A stretch of DNA of 21,922 nt from an uncultured Bacilli bacterium (GTDB lineage Bacteria > Bacillota_I > Bacilli_A > RF39 > UBA660). Shown in pieces: positions 8,226 to 14,472 of this stretch. Both the position numbers and the translations under genes were made by a program. The stretch spans positions 1 through 21,922 of the forward strand of contig CALVIQ010000102.1 in NCBI GenBank assembly GCA_944331815.1, in the 5' to 3' direction. The notes beneath the pieces were generated by a model. That model made no database searches. It saw only the letters and a list, made by a program, of their open reading frames with translations, and had not been told where the DNA came from. Each line of letters opens with the position of its first letter. Positions within the stretch are counted from its first letter, which is position 1.

Positions 8226-9137
8226 ATGAAGAAAATATTATTAATTATTATTTTATTATTAACAGGTTGCAGTAAACAAGAATATAGTAAAAATTTATTT
8301 TATATGGATACAGTTATAAATATCAAATTATATAATGTTAATGAAAACAAAGCTAATGAAGCATTTGATTATTTAGATAATTTATATCAAAAATACGAAA
8401 ATTTAACTGATTTTTATGATTCTGATAGTGAATTATCAAAATTAAATAATGATGTTAATTATGAAATATCTAGTGAACTATTAGATTTAATTAAAATTGG
8501 ATATGAGTGGGATATTAAAACGAATGGATTATTAAATGTTAATATAGGTAATTTAACTAAAATATGGCATGATTTTAGGGAAAATCCTGTTAATTTACCT
8601 AATTTAGATGATAGTAAAATAGAAAATTTAAAAATGGAAAATGATAAAATTTTAAACGATAAAGTTAACATTGATTTAGGAGCTATTGTTAAAGGTTATG
8701 TTACAGAAAAAGCAGGTAACTATTTAGAAAGCATAGGTATAGATTATTATTTAATTAATGCTGGTGGTAATGTAAAAGCAGGAAAAAGTAATAAAGGATA
8801 TTATAACATTGGAATTGCTAGCCCTATTAGTAACGAAACATTTGAAATTGTTAAAGATAAAAATATTAGCGTAGTAACTAGTGGTGGATATGAAAGATTT
8901 TATGAATATAATGGTGTAATGTATCATCATATTATTGATCCTAATACTTTATATCCCGCTAATAATATGAAAAGTGTAACTGTTATAGGTAAAGATAGTG
9001 GTTTATGTGATATTTTATCGACTACTTTGTTTTTAATGGATATAGATGAAGGTAAAGATTTTATAAAAAATTATGATGTAAAAGTTATTTGGTTTACTAA
9101 TGATAATCAAGTGATAAAAAGTGATAATTATGAATAA
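8226..9137 (+). CDS. apbE: FAD:protein FMN transferase, lipoprotein (ApbE/FmnB type)
   Basis: The enzyme attaches FMN covalently to Thr/Ser of exported flavoproteins, using FAD, on the outer face of the membrane. The chosen start gives MKKILLIIILLLTGCSK, a lipoprotein signal with lipobox LLTGC (Cys15). ApbE signatures follow: 'YMDTVINIKLYN', 'NIDLGAIVKGYVTEKA', 'YLINAGGNVKAGKS', 'VTSGGYERFYEYNGVMYHHI' with DPNT after it, and 'CDILSTTLFLMDIDEG' near the C-terminus. Length is normal. The ATG at 8226 is preferred to the GTG at 8217 because GTGATT just before it can serve as the ribosome binding site and the signal peptide then starts correctly. It overlaps the next gene by 8 nt. The likely target is the FMN-binding lipoprotein at 10021. 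Confidence 0.93.
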   Translation: MKKILLIIILLLTGCSKQEYSKNLFYMDTVINIKLYNVNENKANEAFDYLDNLYQKYENLTDFYDSDSELSKLNNDVNYEISSELLDLIKIGYEWDIKTNGLLNVNIGNLTKIWHDFRENPVNLPNLDDSKIENLKMENDKILNDKVNIDLGAIVKGYVTEKAGNYLESIGIDYYLINAGGNVKAGKSNKGYYNIGIASPISNETFEIVKDKNISVVTSGGYERFYEYNGVMYHHIIDPNTLYPANNMKSVTVIGKDSGLCDILSTTLFLMDIDEGKDFIKNYDVKVIWFTNDNQVIKSDNYE

Positions 9138-9480
9138 AAATGATATAAAATTAGTGATTATTGTTTTGATTGTTATTATTTTATTATTTTCTTTAGCGTT
9201 ATTTAGAAAAAAAGCTAATATTGCTAATGTATATTACGAAAATGAATTAATATTAGAAATAGATTTAAGTATAAATAAAACTTATGAAGTAGATGGATAT
9301 AATGGTAAAGTTGTAATTGAAGTTTTAAATAATCAAATAAGAGTAGTTGAGGAAAATAGTCCATATCATTTATGTTCTAAACAAGGATTTGTTTCGAAAA
9401 GTGGGGAATCAATTATATGTTTGCCAAATAAAATAATAATTGAATTACCTAATGATGAATTGGATACTGAGGTGAGTTAA
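9130..9480 (+). CDS. NusG domain II-containing membrane protein (EetA-like)
   Basis: With the ATG at 9130 the product is 116 aa: a short charged start, one membrane span (residues 8-25), then an extracytoplasmic beta-rich domain with 'VYYENELILEIDL', 'YEVDGYNGKVVIEVLNNQIRVVEENSPYHLC' in broken form, and the hallmark 'SGESIICLPNKIIIEL'. Two cysteines, in HLC and IICLP, are typical of NusG_II proteins. Despite the name, this domain is not a transcription factor here; it accompanies Gx and FMN-binding proteins in Rnf-like and extracellular electron transfer loci, where the Listeria and lactobacilli member is called EetA. The start shares the pattern GTGATnATTATG with apbE. It overlaps apbE and ends one base before the next gene. 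Confidence 0.85.
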   Translation: MNKNDIKLVIIVLIVIILLFSLALFRKKANIANVYYENELILEIDLSINKTYEVDGYNGKVVIEVLNNQIRVVEENSPYHLCSKQGFVSKSGESIICLPNKIIIELPNDELDTEVS

Positions 9481-9481
9481 T

Positions 9482-9985
9482 TTGAAAAAATTTACAAGAT
9501 TATCAATGTTATTAGCGCTTTCCGTTGCTTTGAATGTAATAGAAGCAAGCTTACCTTTATTTAATGGATATATTCCTGGTTTAAAAATAGGATTAGCTAA
9601 TATTGTAACTTTATTTATAATTTATCAATTTAGTCTAAAAGATGCCTTTTATATTGGTATTTTAAGAGTATTTCTAGTAGGTATTCTAAGAACAGGATTA
9701 TTTAGTACAACCTTTTTCTTTAGTTTAAGTGGCGTGTTATTAAGTATAATATGTATGTATTTAGCTAAAAATTTCTTAAAGTTATCTATTGTTGGTGTTA
9801 GCATAATAGGTTCTATTGCTCATAGCACAGGCCAAGTTATTAGTTCTATTTTATTATTACAAATGACTTCAATGATTTATTACTTACCTTGGCTATTATT
9901 GTTTTCCATACCAACAGGTATTTTAGTTGGCTTAATTTGTAAACAATTAGTCAAATTTTATGATGAAGTATTGTCTTTTGAATAA
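9482..9985 (+). CDS. Gx transporter-family membrane protein (EetB-like; formerly heptaprenyl diphosphate synthase component I)
   Basis: The 167-aa protein is hydrophobic, with about five membrane segments. It carries the family signature 'NVIEASLPLFNGYIPGLKIGLANI' (in pieces at about 19-42), then 'ILRVFLVGILRTGLFSTTFFFSLSGVLLSI' and 'GSIAHSTGQVISSILLLQ'. The fold resembles ECF S-components. The family was once linked to heptaprenyl diphosphate synthesis, but it is consistently found beside NusG_II, ApbE and FMN-binding genes. It starts with TTG at 9482 after GAGGTGAG (9469-9476), with no closer ATG. It is coupled to the NusG_II gene, with one base between them. Its substrate is not shown by the sequence; a flavin or quinone precursor is a family-level guess. 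Confidence 0.85.
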   Translation: MKKFTRLSMLLALSVALNVIEASLPLFNGYIPGLKIGLANIVTLFIIYQFSLKDAFYIGILRVFLVGILRTGLFSTTFFFSLSGVLLSIICMYLAKNFLKLSIVGVSIIGSIAHSTGQVISSILLLQMTSMIYYLPWLLLFSIPTGILVGLICKQLVKFYDEVLSFE

Positions 9986-9999
9986 AATTATTTTATAAT
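9971..9999 (+). promoter_or_regulatory. Promoter for the FMN-binding lipoprotein gene
   Basis: TTGTCT (9971-9976), 17-nt spacer, TATAAT (9994-9999). It lies over the end of the Gx gene and would let the lipoprotein be made in excess of the upstream enzymes. Confidence 0.6.
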
Positions 10000-10020
10000 T
10001 TTATTATAGGAGGATTGTAT

Positions 10021-10473
10021 ATGAAAAAAATTTTAAGTTTATTATTAGTTACAGTTTTATTAACTGGATGTGGTTCTAAAGGATTTAAAGAAGGAACTTA
10101 TGAAGGTAGTGCAGTTGACAATTTCGGAGGACAGGAAAATACTGCAACAGCTAAAGTTACTATTGATAAAGATGGTAAAATAACTGATGTTTATTTAGAT
10201 ACAACATACACTAAAGATGGGGTAGAAACAACTAAAAAAACATTAGGTAATGATTATGGCATGAAAGAAACTTCTGCTAATAAAGGAGTTATTGAAGGTG
10301 GAGCAGAATGGTTTGAACAAGTTGAAGCCTTAGAACAAGCTGTAATTGACAATCAAGGAATTGATTTCTTAAATGTTGATGAAGATGGTTATACAGATGC
10401 TGTAAGTAAATGTACAATTAAAGTAGATGCATTATATAAAGCTTTAGAAGATGCATTGAACAAAGCTAAATAG
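10021..10473 (+). CDS. FMN-binding domain lipoprotein (PplA-like, single domain)
   Basis: The 150-aa protein begins MKKILSLLLVTVLLTGCGSK, a lipoprotein signal with lipobox LLTGC (Cys17). One FMN_bind domain follows: 'GTYEGSA', 'ATAKVTIDKDGKITDVYLDTTYTKDG' in two parts, and 'DAVSKCTIKVDALYKAL' at 126-142. In the family, ApbE links FMN to Thr in DA(I/V)SGATxT; here the same position reads VSKCT, so T132 is the candidate acceptor but the usual Gly-Ala is replaced by Lys-Cys. The start is ATG 10021 after AGGAGG (10008-10013). The protein should sit on the outer membrane leaflet and carry electrons. It has its own promoter and terminator, and follows the ApbE, NusG_II and Gx genes that would flavinylate and serve it. 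Confidence 0.88.
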   Translation: MKKILSLLLVTVLLTGCGSKGFKEGTYEGSAVDNFGGQENTATAKVTIDKDGKITDVYLDTTYTKDGVETTKKTLGNDYGMKETSANKGVIEGGAEWFEQVEALEQAVIDNQGIDFLNVDEDGYTDAVSKCTIKVDALYKALEDALNKAK

Positions 10474-10496
10474 ATTTGATTTTCAAATCTATTTTT
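10471..10496 (+). terminator. Strong intrinsic terminator after the FMN-binding lipoprotein
   Basis: A perfect 9-bp stem TAGATTTGA (10471-10479) with TCAAATCTA (10483-10491), loop TTT, then five T. It starts with the stop codon. Confidence 0.9.
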
Positions 10497-10544
10497 CATT
10501 TATATTTCACATTTTTAGTGTATAATTAGTTAAGAGGTGAGATA

Positions 10545-11201
10545 ATGACAGTATTAGTTGTAGATGATGAAGAAAGAATTAGAATTTTAATTAAAGAATA
10601 TTGTTTAAACGAAGATTATGATGTTTTAGAAGCATCAGACGGAAAAGAAGCTTTAGACATAATAAAAAATAATAAAGTTGATATTGTAATATTAGATATA
10701 ATGATGCCTAATATGGATGGCTTAACTGCTTATAATGAAATAAAAAAATACAATATTCCAACAATTATTTTATCAGCTAGAAATGAAGAATATGACAAAT
10801 TAATAGGATTTGATTTAGGTGTTGATGATTATGTAACTAAACCTTTTAGTCCTAAAGAATTAATGGCTAGAATAAAAGCAGTTACTAAAAGATTTAATAA
10901 TTTAACAGATGTCTATATATATCAAGATTTAAAAATTGATTTTAAAGGACATGTTGTTTATATTAAAGAAGAAGAAATTAAATTAACACCTAAAGAATAT
11001 GATTTGTTAGTTTATTTTATAAATAATAAAAATGTAGCTTTGTCAAGAGAAGAATTGTTATCTAAAATATGGGGATATGATTTTTTTGGTGATGATAGAA
11101 CTATTGATACTCATATAAAAATGTTAAGAAATAATTTAGGCGACTATCGTGATTTGATTCAAACAGTAAGAGGAATGGGTTATAAATTTGAAATTAAATA
11201 A
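10545..11201 (+). CDS. OmpR/PhoB-family response regulator
   Basis: The 218-aa regulator has a receiver domain (1-115): acidic pocket VDDEE (6-10), phospho-acceptor D51 in 'ILDIMMPNMDG', and K99 in 'DDYVTKPFSP'. A winged-helix DNA-binding domain (about 125-218) follows, with 'LTPKEYDLLVYF', 'LSREELLSKIWGYDFFGDDRTIDTHI' and 'QTVRGMGYKFE'. It binds DNA as a dimer when phosphorylated by the adjacent kinase. The ATG has an AGAGGTGAG site; TATAAT at 10521-10526 is the likely -10 of the operon. The stop lies 14 nt inside the kinase gene. The target genes are unknown; the upstream flavin block and downstream YccA gene are possible but unproven targets. Confidence 0.95.
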   Translation: MTVLVVDDEERIRILIKEYCLNEDYDVLEASDGKEALDIIKNNKVDIVILDIMMPNMDGLTAYNEIKKYNIPTIILSARNEEYDKLIGFDLGVDDYVTKPFSPKELMARIKAVTKRFNNLTDVYIYQDLKIDFKGHVVYIKEEEIKLTPKEYDLLVYFINNKNVALSREELLSKIWGYDFFGDDRTIDTHIKMLRNNLGDYRDLIQTVRGMGYKFEIK

Positions 11202-12549
11202 AAATTCTTTAAAATCTCATATTTGGTTATATTTGATTATATTTACTTTAATGATAGTATTATTTTTATGGTTATTTCAAGTAATTTTTATTAATAAATA
11301 TTATGAACTTAGTAAAACAGATCAAATAAAAAAGACAACATTAGAAATTATTAGAAATTACGATGAAGATGTAGATTATTTAGATAAAATTTCTTATGAA
11401 GATAATGTTTGTATCGAGATAGTTAAAAATCGAATGACTATTTACAGCTCTAATGAATCAAATAGAGGTTGTTTAATTAGTAATTATCAATATAAAAATG
11501 ATTTTTTTGATAGTGATGTAAATGAAAAAACATATAAATTAATAAATCCACTATTTGATACTAAAACGTTAATATATGCAAAAAAATATAATGATGATAT
11601 TACCATATTTGTTAATGCTTCTTTGGAGCCTTTAGATAATACTATTTCTATATTATCTAATCAATTAATTATTGTAACTATTATTGTATCTCTTTTAGCT
11701 TTTGTTATTGGTTATTTTATATCTAAAAGAATTAGTAAACCTATTGAAAAAATGAATAAAAATGCTTTAAAATTAGCTAACGGCAATTACAATTTTAATT
11801 TTGATAATAATTCTAAAATATCAGAAATAGATGAACTTGCTGATACATTAAATTATGCAAAAAATGAACTTGAACATACTGATGAACTAAGAAGAGATTT
11901 ACTTGCTAACGTATCACATGATCTTAAAACACCACTTACTATGATTAAAGGTTATGCAGAAATGATTAGAGATTTAAATTATGATAATGAAGAAAAGAGA
12001 AATGCTAATTTAAATGTTATAATTGAAGAATCAGAACGTTTAAATGTTTTAGTTGAAGATATTTTAACCTTATCTAAAATTCAAGCTAATAAAGATACTA
12101 TAAATAAAGAAGAATTTGATTTAGTTGCATTAATTAATAATATTATTAAAAGATATAGTATTTATAAAGAAACCGAAGGATATATTTTTGAATTAAATAT
12201 GCCAGATGAAGTTATTATAAATGCTGATAAAAAGAAAATAGAACAAGTTATCTATAATCTAATTAACAATGCTATAAATTATACTGGTGAAGATAATAAA
12301 GTAATCATTAATGTAATTAAAGGCAAAAAAATAAGAGTAGAAATTAAAGATACCGGTAAAGGAATAAAAAAAGAAGATTTACCTCATATTTGGGAAAAAT
12401 ACTATCATTCTAAGAAGAAACATAAAAGGAATGTAATTGGTACTGGTATTGGTTTATCAATTGTTAAAACGATATTAGAAAGTCATAATTTCAAATATGG
12501 CGTTATTAGCAAATTAAATAAAGGAACTACATTTTATTTTGAAATATAA
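11188..12549 (+). CDS. Sensor histidine kinase partner of the response regulator
   Basis: The 453-aa membrane kinase has a first span (13-36), an extracytoplasmic sensor region of about 120 residues with two cysteines, and a second span (158-178). A HAMP linker (179-232, 'SKRISKPIEKMNKNALKLANGN') precedes the HisKA domain with phospho-acceptor H244 in 'NVSHDLKTPLTMIKG'. The HATPase domain has N-box 'QVIYNLINNAINYT', G1 'DTGKGIKKEDLPHIWEKYY' and G2 'GTGIGLSIVKTIL'. All catalytic motifs are present. It starts at TTG 11188 within the regulator gene, so translation is coupled; GAGG about 12 nt upstream is a loose ribosome binding site. The signal sensed is unknown. Confidence 0.93.
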   Translation: MKLNKNSLKSHIWLYLIIFTLMIVLFLWLFQVIFINKYYELSKTDQIKKTTLEIIRNYDEDVDYLDKISYEDNVCIEIVKNRMTIYSSNESNRGCLISNYQYKNDFFDSDVNEKTYKLINPLFDTKTLIYAKKYNDDITIFVNASLEPLDNTISILSNQLIIVTIIVSLLAFVIGYFISKRISKPIEKMNKNALKLANGNYNFNFDNNSKISEIDELADTLNYAKNELEHTDELRRDLLANVSHDLKTPLTMIKGYAEMIRDLNYDNEEKRNANLNVIIEESERLNVLVEDILTLSKIQANKDTINKEEFDLVALINNIIKRYSIYKETEGYIFELNMPDEVIINADKKKIEQVIYNLINNAINYTGEDNKVIINVIKGKKIRVEIKDTGKGIKKEDLPHIWEKYYHSKKKHKRNVIGTGIGLSIVKTILESHNFKYGVISKLNKGTTFYFEI

Positions 12550-12580
12550 AAAACATTTATAAATATATAGATGTTTTTTT
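12548..12580 (+). terminator. Terminator after the two-component operon
   Basis: AAAAAACAT (12548-12556) pairs with ATGTTTTTT (12571-12579), loop of 14 nt, ending in a T-run. The stem is A/T-only apart from one pair, so strength is moderate. Confidence 0.6.
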
Positions 12581-12588
12581 CCTTTATA

Positions 12589-12597
12589 TGTTATAAT
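12589..12597 (+). promoter_or_regulatory. Extended -10 promoter of the YccA-like gene
   Basis: TGTTATAAT, identical to the element before apbE and within the promoter at 21703-21731. It lies 20 nt before the ATG's ribosome binding region. Confidence 0.55.
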
Positions 12598-12617
12598 TAA
12601 TAGTAGGAGGAATATAT

Positions 12618-13259
12618 ATGGAATTAAGAGAAGTTTATTCTAAAATGTTTGGTTGGATGTTTGTGGGATTATTGGTAACATTTTTAACAGGTTACGTAGT
12701 ATCCAATAGTTATGATCTTTTATTGTTAGTAGCTCGAGTACCATTTATTGTATATGCAATTATTGAAATAGGATTAGTTATATTCTTTTCATTAAAAATA
12801 AGTACTATGAGTAGTACTACTGCTAAAATATGTTTTTTACTTTATTCATTCGTAACGGGACTTACTTTTTCATTTCTATTTTTAGTTTATGAGTTATATT
12901 CAATGATTTATGTATTTGGAATAACTGCATTATTATTTGGTATATTCGCACTAATAGGATATTTTACCAAAATTGATTTAAGTAAGTTTAGTACATTTTT
13001 ATTTATGGGACTATTTGCAATAATTATATGTAGCTTAATTAATATGTTTGTTGGTAGTGAAACATTTGATTTGATTTTGACTATAATAGGTATCATTATA
13101 TTTTTAGGTTATACAGCTTATGATATTCAAAAAGTAAAATATAATTTAGATACATTCCCGCAAGACAATCTAGCTATTTATGGTGCTTTAGAACTATATT
13201 TAGATTTTATTAACTTATTCTTAAAATTACTAAGTTTATTTGGTAAAAGAAAAAATTAA
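12618..13259 (+). CDS. Bax inhibitor-1/YccA-family membrane protein
   Basis: The 213-aa protein has seven hydrophobic segments with short loops. Family marks are the N-terminal 'REVYSKMFGWMFVGLLVTFLTGYVV' in pieces and the C-terminal 'FLGYTAYDIQKVKYNL' and 'YGALELYLDFINLFLKLLSLFG'. The acidic residues in 'YTAYDIQK' and 'LYLDFIN' correspond to the proton/calcium-sensing aspartates of bacterial BsYetJ-type members. Bacterial relatives act as calcium leak channels or modulate the FtsH protease. It has a GGAGGAAT site. It appears monocistronic, with its own promoter and a following terminator. Confidence 0.92.
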   Translation: MELREVYSKMFGWMFVGLLVTFLTGYVVSNSYDLLLLVARVPFIVYAIIEIGLVIFFSLKISTMSSTTAKICFLLYSFVTGLTFSFLFLVYELYSMIYVFGITALLFGIFALIGYFTKIDLSKFSTFLFMGLFAIIICSLINMFVGSETFDLILTIIGIIIFLGYTAYDIQKVKYNLDTFPQDNLAIYGALELYLDFINLFLKLLSLFGKRKN

Positions 13260-13260
13260 T

Positions 13261-13291
13261 TTAAAAAGTAACAAAATGGGTTACTTTTTAA
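13261..13291 (+). terminator. Terminator after the YccA-like gene
   Basis: A perfect 12-bp stem TTAAAAAGTAAC (13261-13272) with GTTACTTTTTAA (13280-13291), 7-nt loop, then TTTG. Confidence 0.8.
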
Positions 13292-13292
13292 T

Positions 13293-13322
13293 TTGACAAA
13301 TCATAAATGCATTTGATACAAT
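13293..13322 (+). promoter_or_regulatory. Promoter of the gluzincin-like peptidase gene
   Basis: Consensus TTGACA (13293-13298), 18-nt spacer, extended -10 TGATACAAT with the hexamer at 13317-13322. Confidence 0.65.
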
Positions 13323-13370
13323 ATTCACTGATAATAATATAAAATCAAATTAAGAATTTAGGAGATAATA

Positions 13371-14081
13371 ATGATTAAAATTCAAAAAGAAACGGAAAAA
13401 TATTGTTTGTATTGCACTGATTCATTAAAGGATATAACTTTATCAATATTACCAAAATTTGAAGATAAATTAGAAGAATATTATAAATTATTTGATATCA
13501 ATAAGTATAGAAAACTTAGAATTAATTATTTTGATAATATACAAGAATTTAGAAATTTTATTTTTAATATAAGAAAAGAAAATACCTTGCCATCTTATGC
13601 TACAGGAACATATGATGAAGGCATGATTAATGCATATATTAGTGATGACAATATTAATAAAAAAACATTATATACTGCTTGTCACGAAACTTTTCATATA
13701 ATGTATTTAGAATTAGTTTTAAAAAATGATTATTCGAAAAGAATTGTTTGGTACGATGAAGGTATGGCACAATTTTGTTCTGGCGAATGGGATTATCTAG
13801 ATAATGAAGAAAGATTTAAAAATTTCTTTAACACAGTAAAAAGTAATACGAGAATTATTCCTAATTTAAATGATTTACAACATGGCAATCAGTTTTGCAA
13901 TAATGACTACAATGGTTATTATTTATCATATATAGCTATTCGTTATTTAAATGAAACTTTATCAAAAGAAAAATTTAGAAACTTAATGAAAAATTTTGAT
14001 GAAATAAAAAGAATAGGGGAAAATGTTATTACTGACGCTTTCGAATATTATGAAGAAAAAATTAATAATAAAAGCATTTGA
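13371..14081 (+). CDS. Gluzincin-like zinc metallopeptidase, cytoplasmic
   Basis: The 236-aa protein has an HExxH motif in 'ACHETFHIMY' (H105, E106, H109) and a downstream 'WYDEGMAQFCSGEW' (128-141). In this, E130 of DEGMA fits the third zinc ligand of gluzincins (peptidase MA clan, M1/DUF-type small members). There is no signal peptide or membrane segment, so it is probably cytosolic, unlike many secreted relatives. The N-terminal 100 residues ('YNKYRKLRINYFDNIQEFRNF'-like) resemble the putative-peptidase pre-domain seen in these hypotheticals. The ATG has a GGAGATAAT site. The gene ends in TGA; the promoter of the next RNA starts within its last codons. The substrate is unknown. Confidence 0.8.
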   Translation: MIKIQKETEKYCLYCTDSLKDITLSILPKFEDKLEEYYKLFDINKYRKLRINYFDNIQEFRNFIFNIRKENTLPSYATGTYDEGMINAYISDDNINKKTLYTACHETFHIMYLELVLKNDYSKRIVWYDEGMAQFCSGEWDYLDNEERFKNFFNTVKSNTRIIPNLNDLQHGNQFCNNDYNGYYLSYIAIRYLNETLSKEKFRNLMKNFDEIKRIGENVITDAFEYYEEKINNKSI

Positions 14082-14106
14082 CAAAATTAATTATATGTTA
14101 TATAAT
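14078..14106 (+). promoter_or_regulatory. Perfect consensus promoter of a small RNA
   Basis: TTGACA (14078-14083), exactly 17 nt, TATAAT (14101-14106). It overlaps the TGA stop of the peptidase gene. No start codon with an open frame follows before the terminator at 14192-14224. Confidence 0.85.
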
Positions 14107-14112
14107 GTATAT

Positions 14113-14228
14113 AGTTGAAAGAAATTTCATACAATAAAAAAAGAGATACATTTAATATTGCAGTATTAGATGTTTGCTCAAATTTTTTGGGAAAACACCG
14201 ATATCAATGTTGAGTCGGTGTTTTGATT
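14113..14228 (+). ncRNA. Candidate small RNA, about 115 nt, antisense to the 3' end of the 41-aa gene
   Basis: Predicted from a perfect promoter and a terminator hairpin whose right arm ends at 14224. The interval has no ribosome binding site plus ORF. The 5' part can form a GAAA/TTTC mini-hairpin around 14118-14130. Its terminator region (about 14190-14228) is complementary to the end of the convergent 41-aa mRNA. No Rfam family is recognised. An antitoxin-like antisense role is inference. Confidence 0.6.
14192..14224. terminator. Bidirectional terminator shared by the small RNA and the 41-aa gene
   Basis: A perfect 10-bp stem AAAACACCGA (14192-14201) with TCGGTGTTTT (14215-14224), loop of 13 nt. 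The GC core CACCGA/TCGGTG is followed by TTTT on both strands. The loop includes the TGA stop of the - strand ORF. Confidence 0.7.
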
Positions 14229-14329
14229 TCTAATTTTTGCCTTTTAAAACAACATCTGTATAAAATACAATCATCGCAAATACAATAATTAATTGCATCT
14301 TTAATCCTTTCATTTAATTTAAAATTCAT
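14204..14329 (-). CDS. Cys-rich 41-aa peptide with a sequestered ribosome binding site
   Basis: The ATG at 14329 follows TAAGGAGGTGATC, a nearly full-length Shine-Dalgarno match. The product begins MNFKLNERIKDAINYCICDD and continues CILYRCCFKRQKLEIKTPTQH; five cysteines fall within 12 residues (C16, C18, C21, C26 and C27). The spacing CxCxxC...CC could bind a metal. There is no full membrane span. It has its own perfect promoter and ends in a terminator shared with the antisense RNA. No family is recognised. The signals for expression are stronger than for most genes in the window, so I judge it real. It could be a type I toxin, a small regulator or a metal-binding peptide. Confidence 0.65.
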   Translation of the reverse strand: MNFKLNERIKDAINYCICDDCILYRCCFKRQKLEIKTPTQH

Positions 14330-14336
14330 AAAGATC

Positions 14337-14352
14337 ACCTCCTTAGAGGAGC
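14337..14352 (-). promoter_or_regulatory. Hairpin hiding the Shine-Dalgarno of the 41-aa peptide
   Basis: On the - strand CTCCT, loop CTA, AGGAG forms a 5-bp hairpin that includes most of the ribosome binding site. Such occlusion is a hallmark of tightly controlled translation, including several type I toxin mRNAs. Confidence 0.6.
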
Positions 14353-14386
14353 AAAACACCTAATTATTAAATACATCTCAATATTA

Positions 14387-14415
14387 ATTATAAATTAATT
14401 GTAAGTGATTGTCAA
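14387..14415 (-). promoter_or_regulatory. Perfect consensus promoter of the 41-aa peptide gene
   Basis: On the - strand TTGACA (14415-14410), 17 nt, TATAAT (14392-14387). The leader to the ATG is about 50 nt. Confidence 0.85.
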
Positions 14416-14450
14416 TTATAAATTTACTTTAATTTTTTTTTTAAATATAG

Positions 14451-14456
14451 TATAAT
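14451..14456 (+). promoter_or_regulatory. -10 element of holA
   Basis: TATAAT, with only a weak TTTAAT at 14428-14433 as -35. The predicted start of transcription falls almost on the ribosome binding site, implying a very short leader. Confidence 0.45.
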
Positions 14457-14472
14457 GAAGTAGGTGAGTGGT

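Noticed and set aside
9482..9985. Heptaprenyl diphosphate synthase component I as a functional call
   Set aside because: This is a legacy family name; no component II or menaquinone genes are adjacent and the context is flavin electron transfer.
12908..13096. 62-aa - strand frame inside the YccA-like gene
   Set aside because: It is a shadow of a conserved membrane gene, without a start signal.
13371..14081. TGA read as tryptophan (Mycoplasma-type code)
   Set aside because: All tryptophans checked are TGG, no long gene contains an in-frame TGA, and TGA ends several genes at sensible places, including tight stop/start overlaps in the phage operon.
14192..14224. The terminator CACCGA...GAGTCGGTG looks like the 3' hairpin of a Cas9 tracrRNA
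   Set aside because: There is no anti-repeat, CRISPR array or cas gene in the window; the likeness is limited to a short GC core common in terminators.
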